A stretch of DNA of 64,000 nucleotides from Aliamphritea spongicola. GTDB taxonomy: Bacteria > Pseudomonadota > Gammaproteobacteria > Pseudomonadales > Balneatricaceae. The notes under the pieces were generated by a model. That model searched no databases and had not been told where the DNA came from. It saw only the letters and a program-made list of their open reading frames with translations. Made by a program: the position numbers and the translations under genes. The stretch spans positions 4,650,001 through 4,714,000 of the forward strand of contig AP025283.1 in the NCBI GenBank assembly GCA_024347235.1, in the 5' to 3' direction. Below are positions 9,330 through 18,639 of this stretch, piece after piece (within the stretch, counting starts at the first letter, position 1; every line of letters starts with the position of its first letter).

Positions 9330-10175
9330 CTACGCCAGCCGTAACTGTGTATCAGCAGGCGCTGCCCAGACCGGCTCGCGTATCTCAGCCAGAGACAGGC
9401 TCTGCTCCCACAAGCGGGCAAAATCTTCCGGCCTGCCAGTCACACTGTGGCGGTAACGGCCTACTTTAACGCCGTTAAAATAGCCTCCCTGTGAAGGCAA
9501 ATCAGAGGCTGTCAGTACCTGACGGATTTTCTCAGCTGCATGCTGAGGCGAGATCGCAAACCAGTGGATCATCAAGCGCATCAGATGCCCGCCCTGCCGG
9601 TGCATGCCGGTATTCACATAGCCAGGGTTAATGGCATCCACATCAACCCCGTAATCACCCCGGGCATTCAGCCAGTAAGCCAGCAACCCGTTCGCCCGCA
9701 GCGCCTCAGTCATACCTTGCATACCCTGATAACGGCGTCCGAAAATACGGCTGTCCAGCTCAACACCTCCGAAATTCGCACAGCCGTTAATCAACACCCG
9801 GGGATTCTCTGAAGCAAGTAATAAAGGCCGCAACAATAACAGCAACATAAAACGGTGCAGGTAATTCACCACAAAGGCTTTATCCACACCTTTCTCATCC
9901 AACAGGGACTGACGCTGATAAACCCCGGCATTGAGCACCAGCCGGTCCAGCGAGCTGCATTCATGGCAATATTCCGCAGCCACCCGCTTAATATCACCGA
10001 TATTTCCAAGATCAGCCGGGTAGTAACGGATCCGGCCACGGCTCAGCGCGACCAGGTTCATCCCTCTTACCTGATCCGTCCCGCCAATGACATCCACATC
10101 ATGCCCCTCCGCAAACAGCTGCATGGCCAGTTGCTGCCCCATCCCCGATGTACCGCCGGTAATTAATACTCGCAT
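9330..10175 (-). CDS. Short-chain dehydrogenase/reductase
   Basis: Intact 281-residue SDR. The nucleotide-binding motif is MRVLITGGTSGMGQQLA, followed by LVLNAGVYQRQ (the NAG motif) and NPGYVNTGMHRQGG after the active site. The usual YxxxK is unusual here: the position after the central helix reads RYQGMQGMTEALRANG, so a canonical Tyr-Lys pair is not obvious and catalysis may be altered. The C-terminus has KVGRYRHSV and an alanine-rich tail. Same direction as marR, 75 bases upstream of it, so the two may be co-transcribed. Substrate unknown. Confidence 0.8.
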   Translation of the reverse strand: MRVLITGGTSGMGQQLAMQLFAEGHDVDVIGGTDQVRGMNLVALSRGRIRYYPADLGNIGDIKRVAAEYCHECSSLDRLVLNAGVYQRQSLLDEKGVDKAFVVNYLHRFMLLLLLRPLLLASENPRVLINGCANFGGVELDSRIFGRRYQGMQGMTEALRANGLLAYWLNARGDYGVDVDAINPGYVNTGMHRQGGHLMRLMIHWFAISPQHAAEKIRQVLTASDLPSQGGYFNGVKVGRYRHSVTGRPEDFARLWEQSLSLAEIREPVWAAPADTQLRLA

Positions 10176-10382
10176 AGCTCACCCCCATATTCAGGAACAG
10201 CCAAGTATCGCGGCGCAATGGTAAAACGAAGGTTAACAACCGACCGTACACTGAACCGGCAGCCCGGCCACCCGGTCATCACGACACCGCAGACCAACAG
10301 AAGTACGCTGAAAAGAACCATAATCATGCTGACAACCCAGTTAAGAATCCGGAAGACGGCCTCACCGCTACCGGTGGAAATA

Positions 10383-11072
10383 TTAAAAGCAGTGCTGCCG
10401 GGATTTCTCAGAGGGCTGAAAACTGATATTCACAACAAACACCTGCTTGCGATAACCGTAACTCAGCTGCCAGCCGTAACGCTCACAGATACGCCGGATA
10501 ATCTCCAGCCCGTTACCGTCCTGGTCCTGTCCGGATTCTGAACCGCCGACAGGATTTAACATTTGCAGCCCCCGGTCAGATAAGCGGAACTGGACAAACT
10601 CCTCACCAAAGTTCAGGCCGTTATGCAGCAGGGCTGTCAATAATGTATCCACAAGAGCCGGCGGCGCAGTGACGCGGGCCTCACCAAACAGCGTACAGGT
10701 CATATCACGGCTTTCTGCCAACGACCGGTACTCCCGGAACAGGGCTTCTAAATGTGAACGCATATCGATGATTTCACATTCAGATTCTGCCTGAGAAACC
10801 GGTAGCAGAATGCTGCGCCTCATCTGCCCTGAGAACTCACTGTTCCGCCCGGTGTCCTGCACATGACCTGGCTGTTGCTTTGCAGAACAGCAGGAGTTCG
10901 GGACTATCTTAGCTTGCGGAGCTATCGGAGAATCGGGTATTGAATCCAGCGGTGTACGCAACCCGTAACCGGCACACCCGGCAAAGGTACGCTCTGCCCG
11001 TAAAACACCGGCCAGACGCGATACCAGATCGTTCAGCACCTGACTAAACAATGATTGTTTCAGTGACAACAA
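10383..11072 (-). CDS. Sensorless histidine-kinase-like protein, copy B
   Basis: Paralog of the gene at 7201-7863; the 3' halves are very similar at DNA level. The start is assigned to TTG at 11072 because a full AGGAGGTG lies five bases upstream and the resulting MLSLKQ matches MLSLNT of copy A. Here the H-box is YGLRTPLDSI: the LRTPL framework of a real kinase survives, but the phospho-accepting histidine is tyrosine. The ATPase N-box (TALLHNGLNFG) and G2-box (GNGLEIIRRICERYGWQL) are kept. About 229 residues, longer than copy A by a Ser/Gln/Pro-rich linker. It cannot autophosphorylate in the usual way. Confidence 0.7.
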   Translation of the reverse strand: MLSLKQSLFSQVLNDLVSRLAGVLRAERTFAGCAGYGLRTPLDSIPDSPIAPQAKIVPNSCCSAKQQPGHVQDTGRNSEFSGQMRRSILLPVSQAESECEIIDMRSHLEALFREYRSLAESRDMTCTLFGEARVTAPPALVDTLLTALLHNGLNFGEEFVQFRLSDRGLQMLNPVGGSESGQDQDGNGLEIIRRICERYGWQLSYGYRKQVFVVNISFQPSEKSRQHCF

Positions 11073-11443
11073 CTTAACACCTCCTGCTATATCCGGCATG
11101 CTTCAGGCTGATCGTAAACGGCACTTTCCCAGACAATGCCTGCGGATAAACTGCCCTCTGGCAGAGCTTCCATTTACGTCACCTTCAGTCACATTTGGCC
11201 TGCACCATAGCAATACAACCTTAAAAACTCTTAAAAGGCTCTGAAAACACCGGGAGGTCTGAATCCGTTTTACACGGGAATCCGAAAGGACTTCAACAGC
11301 CGGATTCAACAGTCACATACCCGCCATATATAAACCCTGTCAGGTTGCTGATAATCTTAAAGCTGCAGATATCACCGACTTTGCCGGCACCGGCAACAAA
11401 GGACAGAAAGCCCCGGAATCATCAGCTGCATACAGGAGCAGAT
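11073..11443. other. 371-base intergenic region
   Basis: No convincing gene. It holds the divergent promoters of kinase-like copy B and the SDR at 11444. The only clear structure is the dyad TTGCCGG-CA-CCGGCAA at 11381-11396, about 50 bases ahead of the SDR start, which could be an operator or leader hairpin. Confidence 0.5.
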
Positions 11444-12183
11444 ATGAATCAGACCACTTACGACTTCAGCGCTAAACGGGTACTGATTACCGGTGCCAGC
11501 CAGGGCATCGGCGCAGCCATTGCCCAACAGTTTCTCGCCGCCGGTGCACGCTGTATCCTCGCCAGCCGCAGCAAGCCTGATTACCTTCCACTTGAAAATG
11601 CCCACTGGATAGCCACGGATCTGGCAGATCCCGCACAGATCGAATCCCTGTTCGATCAGTTGGAAACAGCCTTCGGCGGGGTGGACGTGCTGATCAATAA
11701 CGCCGGCGTCCAGCTGGCAAAAACCGTCGATGCAACCACTGACGAAGACTGGCAGTGGCTCAGTAACATCAACATGCGGGCCCCGTTCATGTGCTGCCGC
11801 CGGGCGGTACAGATCATGAAAAACAGGGCAACGGCGCCATTGTGAATATCGGCTCTATAGGCGGCATCACCGCCGATCATGAACTGGCCATTTATAATGC
11901 GTCAAAAGCCTGGATGCACGGTTTGACCAAAGCCATTGCCACCGACCATGGCAAACATGGCATTCGCTGTAACGCAGTGTGTCCGACCTGGACCCTGACA
12001 GAAATGTCCACGGAATTCTTTGACGCCGAGCCCGATCCGGCGGCCGCCCGGCAGGGTGTATCCCGCCGCCATCCCTTACAGCGACTGGCCCAACCCCAGG
12101 AAATTGCACAGGCATGTCTGTGGCTGGCCAGTGATCAGGCCAGCTTTATCAGCGGACAGCTACTCAGTGTCGACGGGGAATGA
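11444..12183 (+). CDS. Short-chain dehydrogenase/reductase, FabG-like
   Basis: Classical SDR with all motifs: VLITGASQGIGAAIAQ for cofactor binding, LINNAGVQ, the catalytic Y-N-A-S-K (ELAIYNASKAWMHGLTKA) and the C-terminal ISGQLLSVDGE. The start at 11444 follows AGGAG by six bases; an upstream in-frame start is rejected because that stretch has no SDR sequence. One frame break near 11820 (after MRAPFMCCRRAVQIMK). About 246 residues. An intrinsic terminator at 12236 ends a single-gene unit. Substrate not assignable. Confidence 0.88.
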
Positions 12184-12235
12184 CCGCCAGCTCCGCGGTT
12201 GATCCGGTCATCGATATCAGCGGCGTACAGACATG

Positions 12236-12260
12236 AAAAAGCCGCCAGTCAGGCGGCTTT
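12236..12260 (+). terminator. Intrinsic terminator after the SDR gene
   Basis: AAAAAGCCGCC-AGTCA-GGCGGCTTT, a nine-pair GC-rich stem followed by a short T run. The A run on the other side could let it work for the convergent peroxiredoxin gene. Confidence 0.75.
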
Positions 12261-12353
12261 GAGAGGGAGAAAATGCTGGCGAACTGACAAGCTCAGTTTC
12301 GGTCACCGGAGCACTGCAGATCAGGTTACCGGTCAGTCAGCCAGCCCGCTGGC

Positions 12354-12883
12354 TTACACCAGCTCACCACGTGCCGGATAATCCTTTTCCACCACGAAGT
12401 TAACGGCACCCAGTACCTCACGGAACAATGGGCGAGCAAATGGCATAGTGCTGATCTGCGCCCAGTACAGGGTGTTATCCGGGCGTACCAGGAACAGGCC
12501 CGGTTCGCTGAATTCAGCCGGTTCTTCAATGCCGATAGACGTCAAACCACGGCCGGCAGAACGGTGCAGACCCCAGGCCTGAGCCTGTTCAGCCGTTAAC
12601 CCGTAGCCCAGATTAATATTCTTCAGTTCCCAATCCGCCAGCGCCTGTTCAGTGCGGGCTTTATCATCACTGCTCAGGGCCAGTACAGACACGCCTGCTG
12701 CAGCAAAATCACCGGCCAGCTTATCCAGCTCTTTCAGATACTTGGCACACAGCGGGCAATGCAGCCCCGGTAAAACACCAGCATCGTAAAATGTTCCGGA
12801 GTCTGATCTGATAAAGACCAGCTACCATTAAGCGTTTCCACATTCAGCGCCGGCACAGCCTGACGGGTCTTCAGCACAACCAT
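12354..12883 (-). CDS. Peroxiredoxin-like AhpC/TSA-family protein
   Basis: Thioredoxin-fold peroxidase-like protein. MVVLKTRQAVPALNVETL opens the fold, and the redox segment LVFYRGLHCPLCAKYLKEL carries CxxC in place of the usual T-x-x-C of peroxiredoxins, as in the thioredoxin-like AhpC branch. It continues ALSSDDKARTEQALADW. A frame break near 12770 lies within the redox segment at a G run. Start at 12883 is supported by GGAG six bases upstream. About 176 residues. It is divergent from the AraC gene at 13040, with a long palindrome between, so that regulator probably controls it. Confidence 0.82.
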
Positions 12884-12928
12884 TTTGTTCTCCAGAAAAC
12901 TGACATTTTGATAACTGCTACTTTACCT

Positions 12929-12963
12929 CCGCACAATGTACGATTAGTATGCATTTTGTGCGG
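12929..12963. promoter_or_regulatory. Divergent-promoter dyad CCGCACAA-N19-TTGTGCGG
   Basis: Perfect 8-bp arms (12929-12936 and 12956-12963) lie between the peroxiredoxin and AraC genes. Arm centres are 27 bases apart, a little over two and a half helical turns. Candidate operator for the AraC protein; binding is inferred. Confidence 0.5.
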
Positions 12964-13039
12964 ATTTACTATCACTTTGTACCAAGATCATATTCACCGA
13001 TAGTTATCTCTTTGTTTTAACAACCGGATCACAGCCACT

Positions 13040-13868
13040 ATGGATCGTCTTTCATCACTGCTGCAGACTTTCACCCCTACGGCCCGGCAAATCGGCATGC
13101 TGGAGTATGGCCCCACGGTATGCTCTTACCGGAAGGCTCTAATATTCTGTTCCTTAATAAGGGACAACTCAGCATCGATGAAGCCCCGGAAACAGACATC
13201 CGCTGTGGCGACCTGCTGTGGATTACCCATGATGACTACCGCACGCTGTCCAGTCAGAGCGAAGATCTGCAACTGCTGTGCTGCAACATGGACTTTGGCC
13301 CCAGCCAGCTGAATCCGGTGTTCGACAAACTGCCCCGGTGGTACAGATTCACGCGGATGATCAGGCCCGGGAAACCCTCAATCCAACCCTGCAATTACTG
13401 CTGCTGGAAAGTATGCAGCACCGCTGTGGTCATGAAACGGTCCTTAACCGGCTGGCGGAAGTCCTGCTGGTACATATGCTGCGCTTCCTGATGAAACATC
13501 AGTTGCTGGAATACGGTGTGATTGCCGGGCTGTCGGACATTCGGCTGGCACGGGCAATTACCGCCATGCACAGCCAGCCGGAACAGCGCTGGAGTGTTGA
13601 GACTCTGGCCAACGAAGCAGGCATGTCCCGCACTGCTTTTAACCAGCACTTCAGAGATACCGTTGGCTGTCCGCCGGGAGAATACCTGACCCGCTGGCGG
13701 ATGCGGCTGGCTTGCCAGCTGCTGGAAAACAATCACCTGAGTATCGGCCAGATCGTCGACCAGTTAGGTTACCTGAGCGATACCGCATTCTTCCGGGCAT
13801 TCCGCAAATCCGTCGGTGTCTCCCCGGGACAATACCGCCAGCAGGCACTGACCCACCAGGGTGGATAA
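13040..13868 (+). CDS. AraC-family regulator with cupin sensor domain
   Basis: N-terminal cupin sensing domain (about residues 1-140; GMLLPEGSNILFLNKGQL) and C-terminal AraC DNA-binding domain. The two helix-turn-helix units are WSVETLANEAGMSRTAFNQHF and LSIGQIVDQLGYLSDTAFFRAF, followed by SVGVSPGQYRQQ. Two frame breaks, near 13120 and 13340, are bridged by continuous family sequence. About 276 residues. It is divergent from the peroxiredoxin-like gene, across a dyad at 12929. Members of this cupin-AraC group often control a neighbouring reductase or peroxidase; an oxidative or electrophile signal is inferred. Confidence 0.88.
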
Positions 13869-13952
13869 GGCTAAAGTCTGAGCTGCCGGGGCGATAACCT
13901 GATCTATAGTAGGTATCCGGCAGACGCCATCATCATAAAGACAGGTACGCAT

Positions 13953-14622
13953 ATGCTGACACTGGCATTCGATGTTTACGGCACGCTGATCGATACCAGA
14001 GGTGTGGTATCACAGCTACAGGACATGATTGGTCCACAGGCAGAAACCTTCTCCCGCTGCTGGCGGGATAAACAGCTGGAATACAGTTTTCGCCGGGGCC
14101 TGATGCAGGATTATAAACCCTTCAGTGATTGCACCCGGGACGCACTGCAATACACCGACAGCTTGCTCAAAACCGGCCTTACTCAGGCACAGCAAACACA
14201 ACTGATGCAAGCCTATACCCGGTTACCTGCATTTGCTGATGCGGTTCCGGCCCTGACCGCCTTACAGGCAGCCGGCCATCACCTGTACGCATTCTCAAAC
14301 GGCCAGGCAGAAGCGGTGACTGCATTACTGCAACAGGCCGGCATCCGCAGTTACTTTGAAGCGGTCATCAGCGTCGACACTGTCCGCAGCTTCAAACCTT
14401 CCCTGATGTGTATCAGCACTTTTTACACAGTGCCCACAGCCACCGTCAGCACACCTGGCTGATCTCCGGCAACCCCTTCGATATTACCGGTGCCCGCCAC
14501 GCAGGCTGGCATGCCGCCTGGATTCAGCGCGACCCGGCGCTGCCTTTGACCCCTGGGAACAACAACCGGATCTGATTCTTCCCGGGTTGGAAGCACTGGC
14601 TGATCATCTGCCACGAACCTGA
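13953..14622 (+). CDS. HAD-superfamily hydrolase, L-2-haloacid dehalogenase type
   Basis: Type II haloacid dehalogenase fold. Motif I is LAFDVYGTLIDT with the nucleophilic Asp at residue 6; motif II is FSNGQAEAV; motif III is SFKPSLDVYQHF (Lys). Motif IV reads ISGNPFDITGARHAGW in place of the usual SxNxWD, still with the Asp. Frame breaks near 14405 and 14540 interrupt the 3' third, which continues in family sequence to the stop at 14622. About 223 residues. Its stop is four bases from the benE stop (convergent). True dehalogenation is not certain from sequence. Confidence 0.83.
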
Positions 14623-14626
14623 CCTG

Positions 14627-15813
14627 CTAGCGGATACCGGCACCTGTGACCGCCGGTCTGCCCAGCTTACGGAGCTTAGGGCTATGGTACGCCAGCAGCC
14701 CCAGTAATAAGCCCCAGAATGCACTGCTGATCCCCAGCAAACTCACACCGGAAGCCGTCATCAGGAACGTCAGCATCGCCGCCTCCCGCTGGCTGTCTTC
14801 ACTGAACGCCGCACTCAGGCTGTTGGCAATGGTGGATAACAGTGCCAGCCCGGCAATGCTCATAATCAGTGCCTGCGGGAAGGCTGCAAACAACGCGGCA
14901 ACTGTCGCCCCGAAAATTCCCGCCAGCACATAAAACACACCGGCCCAGACCGAACTTCGGTACCGCTGTGCGGCATCCGGATCAGCCTCCTCACTCATAC
15001 AGATGGCCGCTGTAATGGCCGCCAGACAATAGGAAAATCCCCCAGCGGCGCCAGCACAACCCCGCCAGCCCGGTGGTGGAAATCAGGGAGACACCGGTGT
15101 GTCGTAACCGTTGGCGCGAATCACCGCCACCCCGGCACATTCTGCGACGCCATCGTCACTACAAACAGGGGAATCCCCACGCCAATCAAAGCCGTAAGGT
15201 TAAATTCCGGCATGATAAACAGCGGCATGGCCAACTGCAGCTCCACCCCTGCCAAGCCAGCTCCCCGCCAGCCCACAGCCAGCAATGCCGATACATAACA
15301 CCAGCGGAATACAGTAACGGGGCAGCACCGGCTTAAGCAGCAGATAACTGCCCAGCATTGTTATCACCAGCCAGAAGCTGGTCTGCGCTGCCAGAAACAG
15401 ATCCAGCCCGAAATTCAGCAACACCCCGCCCAGCATGGCAGCCGCCAGCGGAACCGGCACCTGACGCATGATCAGGTTAAACCATCCGGTCAGGCCACAA
15501 AGCGCAATCAGCCCGGAACTAAAAATGAATACCCCCACGGCCTGCTGCATATTCAGCCCGGCCATCGCAGTCACCAGCAGAGCAGCCCCGGTGTGGACCA
15601 GGCGGTCACCACCGGCTTTTTGTAATACAGCGACAGTCCGATACTGGTTGCCCCCATACCAATCCCCAGCGCCCACAGCCACGAACTCAGCTCAGCGGCT
15701 GTAGCGCCTGCTGCAGCGGCGGCCTGAAACACGATGATTGCCGAACTTGAATACCCCACCAGCACCACAACAAAACCTGTGGAAATATGGGAAAGATTTA
15801 ACCACTGCCGCAT
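14627..15813 (-). CDS. benE: BenE-type benzoate/H+ symporter family transporter
   Basis: Inner-membrane transporter of about 395 residues with some twelve hydrophobic segments. The N-terminus LSHISTGFVVVLVGYSSSAIIVFQAA, KKPVVTAWSTPG, GLTGWFNLIMRQVPVPLAAAMLGGVLLNFG and the C-terminal GLALLSTIANSLSAAF are hallmarks of BenE. At least three frame breaks occur (near 15590, 15220 and 15030). Start at 15813 follows GGGGTG. It is divergent from an XRE-cupin regulator across two matched operators. No aromatic-ring catabolic genes are near, so the transported acid may not be benzoate. Confidence 0.85.
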
Positions 15814-15861
15814 ATGCACCCCGGCCTTTAGATTTTTTGTCAAATTAATCTTCAATACTTT

Positions 15862-15877
15862 GTGCGTTATAGCGCAC
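15862..15877. promoter_or_regulatory. Operator site 1 in the benE/XRE intergenic region
   Basis: GTGCGTTATAGCGCAC, a 16-bp near-perfect dyad. Its reverse complement occurs again at 15900 with one mismatch. Candidate binding site of the divergent XRE-cupin regulator. Confidence 0.6.
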
Positions 15878-15899
15878 GATATAGACAAGCCTAGCAGCT

Positions 15900-15915
15900 G
15901 TGCGCTATAACGTAC
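15900..15915. promoter_or_regulatory. Operator site 2 in the benE/XRE intergenic region
   Basis: GTGCGCTATAACGTAC, the inverted partner of site 1, 38 bases away centre to centre. The pair covers the likely promoters of both divergent genes, so one regulator could repress benE and itself. Confidence 0.6.
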
Positions 15916-15939
15916 AAGCCCTAATTAAGCGGAATGAAT

Positions 15940-16495
15940 ATGCAGGAAGTTAATACCTACCTCTCCGGTGCCCTGAAAAGGCCCGTAAAGACAGAAACCT
16001 CAGCCTGGATAAAGCCGCCAAAGCGACCGGCGTCAGTAAAGCTATGCTGGGGCAGATAGAACGGGGAATCCAGCCCGACACTGGCAACCCTGTGGAAAAT
16101 AGCCAGTGGCCTGAATCTCTCAATGTCCGGCCTGCTCGGCCCGGCACTCAGCGGGCCACCCACGGTATTCAGAAATGCAGATGCGTTACGGGAGCAACCT
16201 ACTCAGGACCGGATGCTGGTCGCCACCCTGTTTCCGTTTAATCCGACGCTGGGTTTTGAAATGTTTGAACTGACTCTGTTACCCGGTTATGAACGCTATT
16301 CAGAACCCCACGAACCCGGTGTAACTGAACACGTTGTGGTTATCGAAGGGAAGTGGAAATATTTGCTGATGACCAGTGGCAAAAACTGGCAAGGGTGACG
16401 CTATCCGTTTTGCCGCAGACCGCCCTCACGGCTACCGGAATCTGAGCAACACTTCCGGGGTTTTCCACAACCTGATTCACTATCCGCCACGCTGA
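15940..16495 (+). CDS. XRE-family regulator with C-terminal cupin domain
   Basis: Helix-turn-helix plus cupin architecture, as in E. coli SutR. RNLSLDKAAKATGVSKAMLGQIERG is the XRE domain (about residues 20-45); the following STLATLWKIASGLN-type helix spans a frame break. The cupin part contains YSEPHEPGVTEHVVVIEGK, with metal-ligand-like His and Glu, and ends FHNLIHYPPR. Breaks near 15980, 16070 and 16380. Start at 15940 has AAGCGGA seven bases upstream. About 184 residues. It is divergent from benE and probably represses it through the two dyads at 15862 and 15900. Confidence 0.85.
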
Positions 16496-16628
16496 ATATC
16501 CACCGCAATTTTATCACTGGCTGTTCCCTGACCATTCCCCGGAAACGACCGGTTAATAAGGGATACAGCCATTGATACGCAGACTGCAAACAGACTTACC
16601 CACAGAATTCGGGGATGACTTTTCTGCT

Positions 16629-17138
16629 TCAGGGCTTTCTGAAAAATATACTCACCGTGCCTAAAGTCATGCCCCACTTACTGACCCGGGCGCGGTTCAC
16701 CATTATCTTTTCATCCAGCAGATACATGCGGTCATCAAAATGAACCCGCCAGCTACGCCCCTGAATCAATAAATCCATACTGTAACGCCACGAGAGCATA
16801 TGCCGCTGGCGGACACCCTGTGCCTGTCCCTGAATATCGGCTGCAGTGCCTGTAAAGCGGTTATCACCTTCATCCGTAATCAGCCAGATCCGCTGACTCT
16901 CTTCGCCATCATCGTAGTAAAAATCTTCTGTCAGGCGTAACCGGCCGTCTTCAGTCTCTCCGTGTATACGGACTTTGAAACAGCGCCGCAGCTTACCAAA
17001 GCGATCTTCGAAAATGCCATACGCCTGGGTTTCACCCTGAAAATAGTGATAAATATCCAGCGCAGACGGCAAGCTTAATCCCGGCGCATCTGCCCCGTTC
17101 TGTTTGCCGGAAGAATGAGATAAAGGCGGTTGCTCCAT
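16629..17138 (-). CDS. DUF3833 family protein, copy A (no lipobox)
   Basis: Intact 169-residue DUF3833 protein. The family core DIYHYFQGETQAYGIFEDRFGKL, then FYYDDGEESQRIWLI, FTGTAADIQGQA and MYLLDEKIMVNRARVSKWG are recognisable. Most DUF3833 proteins are lipoproteins; this copy starts MEQPPLSHSS without signal peptide or lipobox, unlike copy B at 24674. It has its own TGATCT-N16-CGTA promoter 32 bases upstream, the same motif as the sigma factor gene, so membership of the ECF stress regulon is inferred. Biochemical function of the family is unknown; proximity to Cfa genes hints at lipid or envelope chemistry. Confidence 0.83.
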   Translation of the reverse strand: MEQPPLSHSSGKQNGADAPGLSLPSALDIYHYFQGETQAYGIFEDRFGKLRRCFKVRIHGETEDGRLRLTEDFYYDDGEESQRIWLITDEGDNRFTGTAADIQGQAQGVRQRHMLSWRYSMDLLIQGRSWRVHFDDRMYLLDEKIMVNRARVSKWGMTLGTVSIFFRKP

Positions 17139-17169
17139 AGAAAATACCTGCTGACAATCACACCCTGTG

Positions 17170-17195
17170 TACGCAGCAAACCAGCAAACAGATCA
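17170..17195 (-). promoter_or_regulatory. ECF (RpoE/ChrR-type) promoter of DUF3833 copy A
   Basis: On the minus strand TGATCT-N16-CGTA, identical in elements and spacing to the promoters of the sigma operon (19941) and the FAD operon (20075). The -10 element ends 31 bases before the ATG. Confidence 0.7.
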
Positions 17196-17218
17196 GCACG
17201 GCCCTTTAATTTATACCC

Positions 17219-17956
17219 TCAGGCCTCAACCGGCTGACCGTCCCAGGCAAACACACTGCCTGAGTCATGCGCCTGTAACTGCCCAATCACCTCCAGTAAT
17301 GCAGCCGCCGCAAACTCCGGAGTAAATAACTTACCGGCAGGGACATTCCGCTGAAAAGGTCCCGACAACCCACTGTCGACCGTGCCGGGATGCAACCCAC
17401 ACACCACCATCTCCGGCCGGCTGCGGCGCACCTCTATGGCCATGTTCTTCAGCAACATATTCAGCGCGGCCTTGCTGGCCCGATAGCTGTACCAGCCCCC
17501 AGACGGTTATCAGAAATACTGCCCACCCGGGCAGATAACGCGCCAAACACACTGTGACTTCCGGAGCGAAACAAAGGTAAGAACGCCCGGGCAACCAGCA
17601 TCGGCAACAGCGCATTCACCTGCATCACCTGTAAAAATCATCACTGCTAATATCTGAAAGGCGCTTTTCTGGCTGCAGCGTCCCCTGATGCAATAACCCT
17701 GTTGTCACCAGCACCATATCCAGCGGCTGCTCCACGTGGCTAACCCCTGCTGCCAGCGAATTGACGCACAATGGATCGGCCAGAACAGGCCTTATTTTTC
17801 AACTCCCACAATGCCTGAAAAACTCACCGGCTGCCGGGCAAAGGCGTACACCGTATTCACATTTTCACGGGCCGCCAGCGCCGTCACCAGCGCACGGCCA
17901 ATGGCCCCGCTGGCACCGATAACAGCAACATTCATGGGCTGGGTGAAATACTGCAT
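17219..17956 (-). CDS. Short-chain dehydrogenase/reductase, CsgA-like
   Basis: SDR with NVAVIGASGAIGRALVTALAAR at the N-terminus, SYRASKAALNMLLKNMA as catalytic YxxxK and GLHPGTVDSGLSGPF after the active site. Start at 17956 (MQYFTQPMNV) has AGGAGG five bases upstream, better than the internal Met. Breaks near 17800, 17700, 17635 and 17500. About 246 residues. SDRs of this branch often sit beside photolyase and TIGR02450 genes. It is divergent from the DCC protein gene, but I see no ECF-type promoter on its own strand. Confidence 0.8.
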
Positions 17957-17986
17957 AATGACCTCCTCTTAATCCCGGAACCAACG

Positions 17987-18012
17987 TGAACCGCCAGCCG
18001 GAGAATTCCGTA
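17987..18012 (+). promoter_or_regulatory. ECF-like promoter of the DCC protein gene
   Basis: TGAACC-N16-CGTA. Spacing and -10 match the other four ECF promoters; the -35 differs by one base from TGATCC. It ends 35 bases before the GTG start at 18048. Confidence 0.5.
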
Positions 18013-18047
18013 TACCCTGTTCCTGTAAACTGAAAAAGGCGCTACCC

Positions 18048-18418
18048 GTGCAAAAACCTCAGGTATTTTTGATGGCAACTGCCCACTGTGCCGAAAAGAA
18101 ATCGGCCATTATCAGCGGCTTGATAAAGCCCGGCGGATAAACTGGCTGGATTTACATCAAGCTGCACAGATGCTTGAACAACACGGCATCAGCAAACGTC
18201 AGGCGATGCAGGTCTTACATGTGACTGACGAGCAGGGTGCGCTGCACCGGGGTGCGCCTGGCTTTATGGTTATCTGGGACCATCTGCCGGGTTACCGTCA
18301 TCTGGCATCTGCCGTGCGGCTGTTGCGGCTGGAATCCGTCATGCAGTCTGTTTATCTGCGTTTCGCTAAATGGCGCTTCGGCCGCCGTTGCCGGTCCGGC
18401 TGCTCTGCAGAGCAGTAA
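18048..18418 (+). CDS. DCC-family thiol-disulfide oxidoreductase (DUF393)
   Basis: Small thioredoxin-like protein. VQKPQVFFDGNCPLCRKEI carries the family signature FDGxCPLCxxE with its CxxC pair; LHRGAPGFMVIW follows. One T is missing in the run near 18066, which breaks the signature. GTG at 18048 is chosen with AAAGGCG upstream. About 123 residues, normal. It is probably a redox protein in the cytoplasm or membrane periphery. An ECF-like promoter precedes it, consistent with a role in photo-oxidative stress. Convergent with the TIGR02450 gene. Confidence 0.82.
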
Positions 18419-18421
18419 AAA

Positions 18422-18637
18422 TCATTTCCAACCCTGCAACCAGACGCCACTGTTTTTCAGCTCCCGCCAGTCGATGGGATAGTCATTGCCACTGATAACC
18501 GCCTGCAGAACACAGCCGGTTATCCGGTTGGCTTCATCCCGCAACAAGGTTGTCACCATAAAGTGCCGCTCGCGGTTTTGTGGCTTAACAGCCGTCCACT
18601 TACTGAGCAGCAACTTATCGGGGTTCAGCCTGCGCAT
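18422..18637 (-). CDS. TIGR02450-family Trp-rich small protein
   Basis: Intact 71-residue protein. NPDKLLLSKWTAVKPQNRERHF, VLQAVISGNDYPIDW and the end RELKNSGVWLQGWK match the TIGR02450 tryptophan-rich family. The family has no known activity but repeatedly occurs beside photolyase and ChrR-type genes. It starts directly after the anti-sigma stop (18640), so it is the third gene of the rpoE-chrR operon. Its Trp residues could quench photochemical damage or bind a partner; that is speculation. Confidence 0.85.
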   Translation of the reverse strand: MRRLNPDKLLLSKWTAVKPQNRERHFMVTTLLRDEANRITGCVLQAVISGNDYPIDWRELKNSGVWLQGWK

Positions 18638-18639
18638 CT

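Noticed and set aside
11103..11309. 68-codon minus-strand frame in the gap upstream of kinase-like copy B
   Set aside because: No ribosome site, no family resemblance, lies over probable promoter sequence.
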